From: DATFLS01 sp964413425
GTDB lineage: Bacteria; Fidelibacterota; JAANXI01
Reading direction: 5' to 3'
Length of the DNA stretch: 15,426 nucleotides
NCBI GenBank assembly: GCA_964413425.1
Contig: CAYPST010000098.1
Coordinates: 1 to 15,426 of the forward strand
Shown: positions 6,478 through 13,725 of the stretch, piece after piece
Numbering within the stretch: the stretch's first letter is position 1
How the letters are laid out: each line of letters starts with the position of its first letter
The notes under the pieces: generated by a model
Seen by the model: the letters and a program-made list of their open reading frames with translations, nothing else
Databases searched by the model: none
Told to the model about the DNA's origin: nothing
Program-made: the position numbers and the translations under genes

Positions 6478-7020
6478 TTACGATTGATTTAATTCGATCG
6501 CCGGAGTCAAATTCACAGGATGCCGAAGCGTAAATACCACCGGACACCTTTCCAGCGCGAGTTGTTCCGCCTCCCGGATTCGCTCCTCGGGAGCGTCACT
6601 CTCCACCTGCAATGTGACCCGGACTTCCTCCATCACCGGGTCATCGCTGACCCCGAAGACCCGGGAGAAATTGACATCCGCTTCCACGAGGGTGGTGAGC
6701 TTTTTCAGGGGGATATCGAGCATGGCCGCCATGGTTGCAAAGGTGCCTGTTTAACAGGATGCCAGACCGTAAAAGCAATAGTGCATCGGTCCGGGAAGAT
6801 TGCCTCCCCCACCCATGAAGGTGGGATTATCCGCTTCAAACACCGTCTCCCCACCTTCAAACCCAATGGTTGAGCGATATTGCACCGTACCTTCCTCTAC
6901 CTGCCATTCGCCTTCAATCACCTGGGTCTTTCGAGCTTCCGACGGATCTTTTTTGATTGCGTCCTCAGTCTGCTGAATTTTCTCTACGTCCACGTTGTTC
7001 GTTCTTGCCATAATGTACAT
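6478..7020 (-). pseudogene. OsmC-family protein interrupted by an in-frame TAA
   Basis: Two reading frames in the same phase together make one OsmC/Ohr-like protein of about 180 residues. The family reduces organic peroxides or related substrates with a cysteine pair. The first part (start 7020, or 7011 at MARTNN) contains QVIEGEWQVEEGTVQYRSTI and ends PGPMHYCFYGLASC, with the expected peroxidatic Cys. The next codon is TAA (6751-6753). The frame then continues TGTFATMAAMLDIPLKKL and ERCPVVFTLRHP, which holds the second Cys, and stops at 6478. An ATG at 6732 could restart translation, but the product would lack the first Cys. Relatives normally have an aromatic or hydrophobic residue at the interrupted position, so one base change from TAT or TTA would explain the stop. 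It may be a nonsense mutation or a sequence error; TAA argues against selenocysteine. The lesion lies within a short palindrome (CCTGTTTAACAGG, plus strand). Confidence 0.8.
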
Positions 7021-7144
7021 CTTGTTTGATGGTTTGAATTCACACTGTCTTTTATACAGACGAAGATGTTCAGGAAATGTTACGGGGGGAGATCATGGTT
7101 CGTTCTGAACCGGTGGTTGGTACGGCAGGGTTGCGTCCCAATTC

Positions 7145-8569
7145 CTACTCCACACAGCAGCTCATCAGACTGATATCCCGCACGAACGCCTGGGCGGCCC
7201 GTTTGAGTGCCTCGCTGAAGGTGGGGAATGGATGAATAGTATTAATCAGATCATCAATGGTGAGTCCATACTGGACAGCCAGCGTTGCTTCCCCGATCAG
7301 ATCCCCGGCCCGCGGGCCGATCATGTGGACGCCCACAATCGCATCCGTTTCATGATGGCGCACGATCTGGACTAATCCCCGGGGATCGCCGACCGCCTGC
7401 GATTTGGGCAGGTCCTTCCACTCCACCGTTCGGCAGGAGCAGGTCCCGTGCTCCTCCATGTATTCCCGTTCGGTGATGCCCACGCTGGCCACCTCCGGAT
7501 CCGTGAACACCACTTCCGGGACGTGCCGGTAATTGAGGGATTTGGTGGCGCCGGCGAAGGCGTTTTGCATGGCGATATTTCCCTCTTTGGCGGCGACGGT
7601 TTCCAACATCGGGCGACCGATCACGTCTCCGGCGGCATAGATGTGCGGTATGGCGGTCTCAAAATAGTCGTTCACCTCAATGGCTCCGTCGCCTGTCACC
7701 GCTATCCCCACTTCTTCCAATCCGATATTCGTACTATTGGGGGCCACCCCGGTGGCGACCATGAGCGCCTCACTCGTGAAGGACGAGAGTTCCGACTGGT
7801 GTTGATACTGCACCTCCACTCCGTCCGGTTGATTCTGCACTCTTTGTACCTGGGTTCCGGTGAGAATCCGGATGCCCTCTTCTGTGAGGTACTGTTCCAA
7901 CGCCCGCCCCAGTTGTCCCTCCATCCGGGAGAGCACGTGGTCGGATCGCTGGAGAATGGTGACGTCCACGCCGAGCCGATGCAGGATCTGTCCCCACTCC
8001 ATGGCGACGAATCCGCCGCCGAGAATCACCAGCGATTCCGGGAGGGTTTCCCGCTCCAGGAGCGTTTCGCTGGTTTCATAAGGGACCTTGTTCAATCCAT
8101 CAATGGGCGGAACGTCGGGAGCACTGCCGGTGGCGAGGAGGATGGTGCGGCCGGTAATCATCTTTCCGGTTTCAGCACCAGAGGTCAGTTCGATGGTGGT
8201 CTCATCAACGAGACGTCCGAACCCGGTAAAGATGTCTGTTCCGTAGTGGTCGGCCACGTTCACATAGTTCTGCTTCCGCAGCTGCCGGACGAGGTCGTCT
8301 TTCTCTTCCCGAATGGTGGACCAGTCGACGGAAGGAGGTGTTCCGTCATAACTCACGCCCTGGAAAGGCTGGCGCTGCAAACGGCTTGCGGATTCCGCCA
8401 CTGCCAGCAGGTGTTTACTTGGCACACAGCCCACATTCACGCAGGTGCCGCCCAGGGGTAATCCGGCATTAATCAGGGCGGTGGATTTCTGCTGGCGATT
8501 GGCTTCGGCAACAGCAGCGAATGCCGCCGCCCCGCCTCCGAGCACGACGAGATCATAAGTGTTGTTCAT
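7145..8569 (-). CDS. merA: Mercuric reductase MerA (short form without N-terminal HMA domain)
   Basis: A cytoplasmic flavin disulfide oxidoreductase of 474 residues that reduces Hg(II) to volatile Hg(0) with NADPH. It starts directly with the FAD-binding motif (LVVLGGGAAAFAAVAEA), followed by the redox-active GGTCVNVGCVPSK (Cys43, Cys48). A second nucleotide-binding motif (LVILGGGFVAMEW) binds NADPH, and AAGDV marks the FAD site. The dimerisation domain ends in the MerA-specific vicinal pair SCCVE (Cys471, Cys472), which accepts Hg(II) from the partner active site. Dihydrolipoamide dehydrogenases lack this pair, so the call is firm. The N-terminal heavy-metal-associated domain of many MerA proteins is absent. 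It follows merT by 27 nt and is the last gene of merR-merT-merA. No clear terminator is visible between it and the OsmC gene. Confidence 0.96.
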   Translation of the reverse strand: MNNTYDLVVLGGGAAAFAAVAEANRQQKSTALINAGLPLGGTCVNVGCVPSKHLLAVAESASRLQRQPFQGVSYDGTPPSVDWSTIREEKDDLVRQLRKQNYVNVADHYGTDIFTGFGRLVDETTIELTSGAETGKMITGRTILLATGSAPDVPPIDGLNKVPYETSETLLERETLPESLVILGGGFVAMEWGQILHRLGVDVTILQRSDHVLSRMEGQLGRALEQYLTEEGIRILTGTQVQRVQNQPDGVEVQYQHQSELSSFTSEALMVATGVAPNSTNIGLEEVGIAVTGDGAIEVNDYFETAIPHIYAAGDVIGRPMLETVAAKEGNIAMQNAFAGATKSLNYRHVPEVVFTDPEVASVGITEREYMEEHGTCSCRTVEWKDLPKSQAVGDPRGLVQIVRHHETDAIVGVHMIGPRAGDLIGEATLAVQYGLTIDDLINTIHPFPTFSEALKRAAQAFVRDISLMSCCVE

Positions 8570-8596
8570 CGTGTATGGATCCTTGCATGTTGAACG

Positions 8597-8893
8597 TTAA
8601 TATAAAAAGACCAGCAGGGAGGGGAAGGCAAGCAGGACTCCGGTGAGCCCGGTGATAATCCAGAGGACAGTCCGGGTCCGGCGATTCCCGCGTTTCCGGC
8701 CATAAATTTGATAAAAGGCATACCCCAGAAAGAGCAAGGCCGCTCCGAGCAAATACGGACGATACGCATCCACCGCCGCAAACGCTCCGGCACTCCCAAT
8801 CCCGAACAATCCGACGATCAGCGGACCAATGCAACACAACGACGCCAGAAACGCCGAAATGACCGCGCCGATCTGTGAAAAGATATTTTTCAT
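8597..8893 (-). CDS. merT: Mercuric ion transport protein MerT-like
   Basis: A 98-residue inner-membrane protein that brings Hg(II) to the cytoplasmic reductase. Three hydrophobic helices are visible (about 8-32, 44-62 and 75-97). The first contains the vicinal pair in LASLCCIGPL (Cys20, Cys21), the hallmark of MerT, MerC and MerF. After the second helix, where MerT of classic transposons has another Cys pair, this protein has only a basic loop (GRKRGNRRTR). It is thus a short form that must pass Hg(II) on from the first pair. GAGGAG lies 8 nt upstream of the start, and the ATG overlaps the merR stop (ATGA at 8890-8893), so merR and merT are translationally coupled. There is no merP in this operon. 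Confidence 0.88.
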   Translation of the reverse strand: MKNIFSQIGAVISAFLASLCCIGPLIVGLFGIGSAGAFAAVDAYRPYLLGAALLFLGYAFYQIYGRKRGNRRTRTVLWIITGLTGVLLAFPSLLVFLY

Positions 8894-9321
8894 AGCGGGA
8901 TCTCCTCTTCAAAGGATTCATGAAATGCAGGGTCGCGATACTCAAGAATCGGGCATTCCGCACTGGTCTGTTGCATTTCACAATGGTGCACTAGCGTATC
9001 GAGGGCTTCCTCCATTTTTTGCAGACGCCGGATCTTCTGCCGAATCGTCCGGATCTTCCGGGATGCTTTGGCTTGAACCGTATCACAGACATCCGGGTCT
9101 TCCACGCGTAATTGCAGCAACTCCTTGATTTCCTCCAGGGTGAATCCGAGGTCCTGGGCTCGTTGAATAAATTGAAGACGTTGAATTGCCTCCGGGGTAT
9201 ACTGCCGGTAGCCGCTCTGACTGCGATGGGGTTCCGGAAGCACCCCGATGCGTTCATAATAGCGAATGGACTGGACACTCACCCCCGCCTCCTCTGCCAC
9301 TTTGCCGATTTGCATGGTCAT
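8890..9321 (-). CDS. merR: Mercury-responsive regulator MerR (copy 1)
   Basis: A 143-residue activator-repressor of the MerR family. The N-terminal winged helix (IGKVAEEAGVSVQSIRYYER, then GYRQYTPEAIQRL) is followed by a long dimerisation helix. With the start at ATG 9321, the Hg(II)-binding cysteines are Cys79, Cys114 and Cys123 (DVCD, HHCEMQQTSAECPIL), with the 35- and 9-residue spacing of known mercury MerR proteins. Start choice: AGGAGG (9328-9333) lies 6 nt before ATG 9321. A TTG at 9327 abuts the ribosome site and is too close, and ATG 9315 is a weaker alternative. The gene is the first of a co-directional merR-merT-merA operon, unlike the divergent arrangement of Tn501, so the regulator controls its own transcript. 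Its promoter lies at 9365-9396. Confidence 0.94.
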   Translation of the reverse strand: MTMQIGKVAEEAGVSVQSIRYYERIGVLPEPHRSQSGYRQYTPEAIQRLQFIQRAQDLGFTLEEIKELLQLRVEDPDVCDTVQAKASRKIRTIRQKIRRLQKMEEALDTLVHHCEMQQTSAECPILEYRDPAFHESFEEEIPL

Positions 9322-9364
9322 ACGCAACCTCCTCGTGATGCTGTTGTGCTGATTATACGAGAGG

Positions 9365-9396
9365 AATATACAGCTTATAGTATACTATAGAGTCAA
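9365..9396 (-). promoter_or_regulatory. MerR-type promoter and operator of merR-merT-merA
   Basis: Minus strand: -35 TTGACT (9391-9396), a 20-bp spacer (9371-9390) and -10 TATATT (9365-9370). The over-long spacer is the hallmark of MerR-activated promoters, in which the regulator untwists the DNA. The spacer holds the perfect palindrome TATAGTATACTATA (9376-9389), read as half-sites CTATAG-N4-CTATAA next to the -35. Confidence 0.82.
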
Positions 9397-9438
9397 GGGA
9401 TTATTTTCCTCATTCACAGTCGCGCATTGTTAAGGTAG

Positions 9439-9472
9439 AACCATTTTCAGATTAATTAATCTGAAAATGGTT
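9439..9472. repeat. 34-bp perfect palindrome between merR promoter and cytochrome gene
   Basis: Positions 9439-9455 and 9456-9472 are exact reverse complements with no loop; the left arm begins AACCATTTTCAG and the centre is ATTAATTAAT. It is AT-rich, lies about 43 bp upstream of the merR -35 and about 110 bp before the cytochrome start, and is followed by an AT-rich tract (9483-9502). It could be an operator for an unseen regulator, a cruciform or an element remnant. It does not end in a T-tract like a normal terminator. Confidence 0.7.
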
Positions 9473-9514
9473 GTTATTGCCTTATAAAATATTTATATAA
9501 TAGGAGGTGCTCCC

Positions 9515-9546
9515 TTGCACCCGAAATCAGATTACAATACTATAAT
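9515..9546 (+). promoter_or_regulatory. Possible promoter of the octahaem cytochrome gene
   Basis: TTGCAC (9515-9520) and TATAAT (9541-9546) are separated by 20 bp, longer than normal, so activation may be needed. No dyad is seen in the spacer. GGAGGTGCTCC (9503-9513) just upstream forms a small inverted repeat. Confidence 0.35.
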
Positions 9547-9582
9547 TCGTATACGTTAAAATCATCTGTTCGGGAGGAGAGA

Positions 9583-10821
9583 ATGAAAAACGATGTTTTG
9601 TATGGAGTGCTTTTCATTGGATTGTTCACGGCATTCCCGGTCTTGGGGCAAGACTGCGTAACATGCCATACCACTGAAACGCCGAATATCGTCTCCGATT
9701 GGAAACTCAGCAAGCACAGCGAATCAGGTGTGGGTTGCGCGGTGTGTCACGGAAGTGAGCATTCATCAACAGATGATGCCGATAAGGCCGCCATACCGAC
9801 GCCGGAAACGTGCAATAACTGTCATCCTGACCGGGTGGAGCAGTTTAAACGCGGGAAACACGCTATGGCCTGGGCGGCGATGGAAGCCATGCCGACCATT
9901 CATTGGCAACCGATGGAACTCATTGAGGGGAAAAAGGGATGTGGTGGATGCCATAAAATCGGCTTGAAGTCCACAGACGAAATCGAACGGTTAAAAGCGG
10001 AGGGGGCCGGATTTGGCCTCGCCTCCTGTGACGCCTGCCATACCCGGCATACTTTTTCCGTGGAAGAGGCACGCCAGCCGGAAGCATGTCGCACCTGCCA
10101 TATGGGCTTTGATCATCCCCAGTGGGAGATGTATTCCGCCTCTAAACACGGGGTTCGATACGATTTGAAAATGAAGGGCGTGCTCCCCGAGGACGCTGCC
10201 GCCCCGACCTGCCAAACTTGTCATATGCAGGATGGAAACCATGAAGTACGCACGGCATGGGGATTTCTGGCGGTACGGCTTCCGATGCCGGAAGATAAAC
10301 AATGGGCAGCAGATCGGGCGACTATTTTGCAAGGATTAGGGGTTCTGGATCCAAAAGGTGAACCTACAGAACGTCTTGATGCAGTAAAACAAGCCGACCT
10401 TGCTCGATTAACCCAGGAAGAATGGCAGAAAGAACGAGACAAAATGCTGACCACCTGTGGAGAGTGCCACTCGGAGCATTTTGCCCAGGCGGAACTGGCG
10501 AAGGGCGATTCCCTCATCAAACGAATCGATCATCTGATGGCAGAAGCGATACGAGAGGTAGCAGCATTATATGATGATGGGGTGCTCCAAAAACCGGAGA
10601 GTTACAGCTACGCCTTCCCCGACCTGTTGACATTTCATGATGCCCCGACTGAAATCGAGCAGAAATTGTTTGTGATGTTTCTCAAACACCGAATGCGTGC
10701 ATTCCAGGGAACCTTCCATGCCAACCCTGACTACGCTCTTTGGTATGGCTGGAGTGAAATGCAACGTGACCTCACGCAAATTCGGCATTTAGCTCAGGAA
10801 ATGTGGACGAACACAAAATAA
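9583..10821 (+). CDS. Octahaem c-type cytochrome of the hydroxylamine oxidoreductase (HAO) family
   Basis: A predicted periplasmic protein of 412 residues. An N-terminal signal (VLYGVLFIGLFTAFPVLG) is followed by eight CxxCH haem motifs at Cys25, 52, 77, 120, 149, 169, 210 and 292. The spacing, with a long gap before the eighth motif, and the C-terminal helical region (FQGTFHANPDYALWYGWSEM) match HAO-type octahaem cytochromes. These either oxidise hydroxylamine or reduce nitrite or hydroxylamine. Oxidising members carry a tyrosine cross-linked to the catalytic haem; several tyrosines lie in the C-terminal segment (residues 384 and 388) but I cannot tell by eye whether one is equivalent. No NapC/NrfH-type quinol dehydrogenase or other partner is adjacent, and there is no C-terminal anchor. 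GGAGG (9573-9577) supports the start. The coding sequence looks more AT-rich than its neighbours, hinting at separate acquisition. Confidence 0.87.
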   Translation: MKNDVLYGVLFIGLFTAFPVLGQDCVTCHTTETPNIVSDWKLSKHSESGVGCAVCHGSEHSSTDDADKAAIPTPETCNNCHPDRVEQFKRGKHAMAWAAMEAMPTIHWQPMELIEGKKGCGGCHKIGLKSTDEIERLKAEGAGFGLASCDACHTRHTFSVEEARQPEACRTCHMGFDHPQWEMYSASKHGVRYDLKMKGVLPEDAAAPTCQTCHMQDGNHEVRTAWGFLAVRLPMPEDKQWAADRATILQGLGVLDPKGEPTERLDAVKQADLARLTQEEWQKERDKMLTTCGECHSEHFAQAELAKGDSLIKRIDHLMAEAIREVAALYDDGVLQKPESYSYAFPDLLTFHDAPTEIEQKLFVMFLKHRMRAFQGTFHANPDYALWYGWSEMQRDLTQIRHLAQEMWTNTK

Positions 10822-10935
10822 GTCTCTGCAGTTCCATTTATGGGAGAGGGACCGAATGGAGAGAATCACCACCGTGCCGCATCGATAGGCAATGTCCCGG
10901 AGATTGTCCCGCACACCAAAAAAATGTTCGGTCTA

Positions 10936-11742
10936 TTATGTCGGTTTACGGGCGATGATTAATACGGCTGTTAGAGAGTCCTCATATCGCCGGAAGATAT
11001 TCCGCATCTCCAGCACCCGTCTGCGGGCCACGCGGTTCCGTACGAGATTGAAGAGTATGCGTACGGTACCGGTAATGCCTTCATCGTCAAGCATTCGCCG
11101 CAAACGGAGCAAATGCATGGGCGCGGTTTCCCACCGTCTCAATCTCAAATCCTGCGGACATGAGGAGTGCGCTCCATTCCCTCGCCGTTAGCGGACGCGC
11201 ACCGACTCGAATGGACTGTGAAAGTGCGGACTTGATCTCGGCCTTTGTTTCCCTGGAAATATCATCCGGAGTCAGCAGCAGTTCGTGGACCCCGTACCTT
11301 CCGCCCGGAGTTAACAGCCGGAACGCCTCTTGGACAATCCGGTATTTCTTCACCGCCGGCTGCATGGTGAGCAGGGCTTCGCCATACACAACGGTAGCGC
11401 TTTGCGGGGGGAGCCCGGTCTCCGCGGCGTCGCCAACCCGGCATTCGCTGTTCTCCCCTGGCAGGCGGTTTCTCACCCGGGCTGCTGCGGTTTTTTCCCG
11501 TTCGATGGCTGTATAAAACCGCGGCTTCTTTGCAAGCGTTTTACGGGTGGTGTATCCCAGTCCCGGTGCAAACTCCACCACCAGATCGGCGGGCGTGATA
11601 TCCAATGCATCCAACATCCGGTTCGTCAATCGTTTGCCCCGGGGCGCAACACTCGCTTTCCCAGTTGAGCCAGCAGCCAGTGCCCGGGCATCCTGGCCGG
11701 ATCGAGCCCCTCGCCCGGGGCCGTGGGATCATTTTTCCTCAT
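10936..11742 (-). pseudogene. SAM-dependent class I methyltransferase with two compensating frameshifts
   Basis: Three reading frames join into one methyltransferase of about 268 residues. Frame A, from ATG 11742 (GGGAG 7 nt upstream; in-frame ATG 11790 is an alternative), reads MPGHWLLAQLGKRVLRPG. At the CCCCGGGG run (11637-11644) one G too few shifts to frame B, which carries the SAM motif VVEFAPGLGYTTRKTL, then GDAAETGLPPQSATVVYGEA and LLTPGGRYGVHELLL. At the GGG run (11130-11132) one extra G returns to frame A, which reads ETAPMHLLRLRRMLDDEGIT to the stop at 10936. Without the shifts the text reads smoothly across both joints (RPGGKRLTNRM; FEIETVETAPMHLL). Both lesions are in G runs, so sequencing error is as likely as mutation. 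The substrate is unknown. The promoter carries a Fur-like palindrome. Confidence 0.8.
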
Positions 11743-11828
11743 CAATTCGCTCCCGGGCGTGTGACCGTGTTTCCGGTCTTTCAATAACATCTATCTCTTC
11801 AAACAAGTGTAGGCACCCTTTCTAATTT

Positions 11829-11851
11829 TAATTGAGATTCAGTCTCAATTA
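11829..11851. promoter_or_regulatory. Fur/DtxR-like palindromic operator before the methyltransferase
   Basis: TAATTGAGA-TTCAG-TCTCAATTA has 9-bp perfect arms. The core TGAGATTCAGTCTCA resembles the 7-1-7 form of Fur boxes. It starts about 8 bp past the -10 box of the minus-strand promoter at 11859-11887, overlapping the probable transcription start, as expected for a repressor. Regulator identity is inferred. Confidence 0.55.
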
Positions 11852-11858
11852 CTTTAAG

Positions 11859-11887
11859 AATATATTTGCCCCCGTCACACAAATCAA
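11859..11887 (-). promoter_or_regulatory. Sigma-70 promoter of the methyltransferase gene
   Basis: Minus strand: -35 TTGATT (11882-11887), 17-bp spacer, -10 TATATT (11859-11864), leading to the methyltransferase start at 11742 or 11790. Confidence 0.6.
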
Positions 11888-11987
11888 GGATAAATTTCTC
11901 TGTTTTTCCGCCAGCCGACTCTCCCGGTTATATACCCCAACAAAAGAGCGGGACCGGGAAGTTTGACATGTTGCGCACATTTTCCCC

Positions 11988-12019
11988 TTGACTCCGTACC
12001 AAGGTACAGGGCTTATATT
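11988..12019 (+). promoter_or_regulatory. Classic mer-type promoter and operator of the right-hand mercury cluster
   Basis: TTGACT (11988-11993), a 20-bp spacer and TATATT (12014-12019). The spacer begins CCGTAC-CAAG-GTACAG, very close to the CCGTAC-N4-GTACGG dyad of mer operators in Tn501/Tn21-type transposons and likewise directly after TTGACT. The geometry equals that of 9365-9396 but the dyad differs. It drives the MerT-like gene at 12077 and probably the genes after it. Confidence 0.85.
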
Positions 12020-12076
12020 AGGGTCAGACATGAAAGAGAACTCAAATAAAAAACCTTCCCGGAGGGAGACAGTGTT

Positions 12077-12481
12077 ATGCCTGCGACAAAACCACCATCT
12101 GATAAACGATCCAGACTGGCGAGTTTTCTGGCACTGTTCACCTCCACTGGCACCCTGCTCTGCTGTGCGCTGCCGGCTGCGGTTTCCGTCATTGCCGGCG
12201 GGGCAGCAGTGGTGGGGCTCACCAGCGCTTGCCCCTGGTTGATTCCATTATCACAAATTAAAGAGTGGATTTTCCTAGGATCAGGACTGATGATCGCCTT
12301 CAGCGGCGTCCTGACGTTGCGCCCGAAGGGCAAAGTCGCCTGCGCCCTTATCGGAGGACAGGGCTGCGAAGTGGCGGGAAAGTTCACCACATTCATGTTC
12401 TGGTCCGCCGCCGGGATCTGGACAGTGGGAGCGTTTTTTGCCTTCGCATTGACGCCGATACTGCGACTGCTCAGCGCATAA
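12077..12481 (+). CDS. MerT-like mercury transport membrane protein
   Basis: A 134-residue inner-membrane protein directly behind a mer promoter. The first helix carries a vicinal pair in TGTLLCCALPA (Cys29, Cys30). A loop after the second helix carries two more cysteines (VACALIGGQGCEV, Cys89 and Cys97), comparable to the second Cys pair of MerT, and a third helix follows (FTTFMFWSAAGIWTVGAFFA). Cys52 (SACPWL) is extra. The design therefore matches MerT function, taking Hg(II) from the periplasm and handing it to cytoplasmic thiols, although the sequence differs clearly from the short MerT at 8597. The ribosome site GGAGGGAG (12061-12068) lies 8 nt before the ATG. The downstream gene follows after about 32 nt, consistent with an operon. 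MerC-like naming would also be defensible. Confidence 0.72.
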   Translation: MPATKPPSDKRSRLASFLALFTSTGTLLCCALPAAVSVIAGGAAVVGLTSACPWLIPLSQIKEWIFLGSGLMIAFSGVLTLRPKGKVACALIGGQGCEVAGKFTTFMFWSAAGIWTVGAFFAFALTPILRLLSA

Positions 12482-12513
12482 CATCCGAACACATGATCAG
12501 GAGGATACACAGA

Positions 12514-13416
12514 ATGCAAAAAGAGGATACACAATTCCGGAGAGAACAGAGCAAGTTTTCGTTACCGACCGTATTGTACAGATATTTCCGGCTATCGAGA
12601 TTTTACTTGCTTGTCATAAGTATCTTTTTTACCGGTAATGCGCTGTTTGCCCATGAACCCCTGTTCGGCGTGGGGCCCCGCACCATCTGGAAGGGCGGGT
12701 TCGGGTTCGTAGTCGGGGTCGAACAGCAGGCGCTTCCCGTAGGCAATCACCGTGCTCTTGGATATCACACGATTTACGGAATCACCGAGGATTGGGTGGT
12801 GTCCTTGGAGGGGCATCAACCGCTGCAAGCCGACCGAGGTTTGTTCAGAAGTGTGGAAAATCTGCTGGTGCAGACCAAGTACCGTTTTTTCCAGCATGAT
12901 GTGTTCGGCGGCGTCTACCATGCGGCCGTACTGGGTGGCATTGATCGCCCGTTGGATAGTAGTGAAGAGGAAGCTGAAACAGAAGGCGGAAACGCCACTC
13001 ACGGCACGAAACCCACGGGATACATCGGCGGAGCGTCGGCTGCGTATGAAGGCAGGCACTGGATGTACTGGGGGACAGGCCGGTACCGGGTCAATATTAC
13101 GCCGGCAGCCCAGGTGCAGCCGGGAAATGTGTTTTTATTTGACCTGGCCCTGGGATTCCGTCCCGTACTGACGGGCTTCTACGACCCTGATGTGGTCCTC
13201 ATGGCTGAGGTGAACGGGCAGGTGTCCGGCAGGAAACAGGTCGACGGCACACCGGTCAGGGGCTCGGGCGGCAGCCGGCTTCTGATGGGATTCGGCGCCT
13301 GGATTACCTGGCGTAACTGGGCAGTCAGACCCGGGGTTCAAATTCCCGTTGTCTCATCAAATGCCGGTGATCAATTTAATTACCAAACCGTGGTAGAGAT
13401 TGAGATTCATATTTAA
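12514..13416 (+). CDS. Predicted outer-membrane protein of the mercury cluster
   Basis: A 300-residue exported protein. After a basic N-terminus there is a hydrophobic signal (RFYLLVISIFFTGNALFA) with likely cleavage before HEPLFGVGPRT. The mature part is rich in alternating aromatic and polar residues typical of beta strands (YHTIYGITEDWVVSLEGHQP, LVQTKYRFFQHDVFGGVYHA, VFLFDLALGFRPVL) and ends in a beta-like strand (YQTVVEIEIHI), so an outer-membrane beta barrel is likely. An acidic, His-containing loop (SSEEEAETEGGNATHGTK) could bind metal. AGGAGG (12499-12504) lies 9 nt before this ATG; the frame is open further upstream to 12265 but that part overlaps the preceding gene and has no ribosome site. 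The position between MerT-like and MerP-like genes suggests a role in Hg(II) or organomercury passage across the outer membrane. I do not recognise a named family with certainty. Confidence 0.72.
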   Translation: MQKEDTQFRREQSKFSLPTVLYRYFRLSRFYLLVISIFFTGNALFAHEPLFGVGPRTIWKGGFGFVVGVEQQALPVGNHRALGYHTIYGITEDWVVSLEGHQPLQADRGLFRSVENLLVQTKYRFFQHDVFGGVYHAAVLGGIDRPLDSSEEEAETEGGNATHGTKPTGYIGGASAAYEGRHWMYWGTGRYRVNITPAAQVQPGNVFLFDLALGFRPVLTGFYDPDVVLMAEVNGQVSGRKQVDGTPVRGSGGSRLLMGFGAWITWRNWAVRPGVQIPVVSSNAGDQFNYQTVVEIEIHI

Positions 13417-13725
13417 TAAGAGCACGCAGATGAACACAGAAACAACAGATGCCCACAGATTTCTTCCCCGCCGCGCCCCAAAAACATATCGGTACAGCGA
13501 CCACTGCGTCCATCAAGAGGAACGGATGCCAGAGACGGAAGCTTGCACATGCGGGAAAACTGTGACTTTGGTGATCTCCTCTGCCCTATCTCGCTTCTTC
13601 TTTCCTACAGTTTCTTTACCTCTCGAAAACAGGCGGGGTTGGAACATGGTTTTTTTAAATCTACAACAACCCGTTTAGCTATAATGAACATAAAACAGCA
13701 ATGACCGTAAACAGGAGATATACCC
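13417..13725. other. Intergenic stretch between OM protein and MerP-like gene
   Basis: About 310 bp with no gene that I can support. At 13422-13462 it holds short repeated CAGATG/CACAGA words of the kind often seen in dispersed intergenic repeats. Near the right end TATAAT (13680-13685) could be a -10 box, but no good -35 lies 16-18 bp before it. Short open frames here have no ribosome sites or recognisable content. Confidence 0.4.

Noticed and set aside
6751..6753. Selenocysteine in the OsmC protein
   Set aside because: Selenocysteine uses TGA; the codon is TAA and follows, rather than replaces, the catalytic Cys.
7448..8461. A 337-codon open frame on the plus strand
   Set aside because: It is antisense to merA, whose motifs are unmistakable; its product has no recognisable domain, and long mirror frames are common opposite GC-rich genes.
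9439..9472. Bidirectional intrinsic terminator
   Set aside because: The stem is AT-rich, there is no clear T-tract, and the flanking genes diverge, so no terminator is expected there.
10822..10935. Possible minus-strand coding remnant (NLRDIAYRCGTVVIL)
   Set aside because: A short open stretch without start, ribosome site or recognised homology; too little to support a gene.
11630..11650. Programmed -1 frameshift in the methyltransferase
   Set aside because: The run CCCCGGGG does not let both tRNAs re-pair after a -1 slip, and a second opposite shift would also be required downstream.
12265..12513. N-terminal extension of the outer-membrane protein frame
   Set aside because: It overlaps the MerT-like gene in another frame, lacks a ribosome site, and would place the signal peptide far inside the protein.
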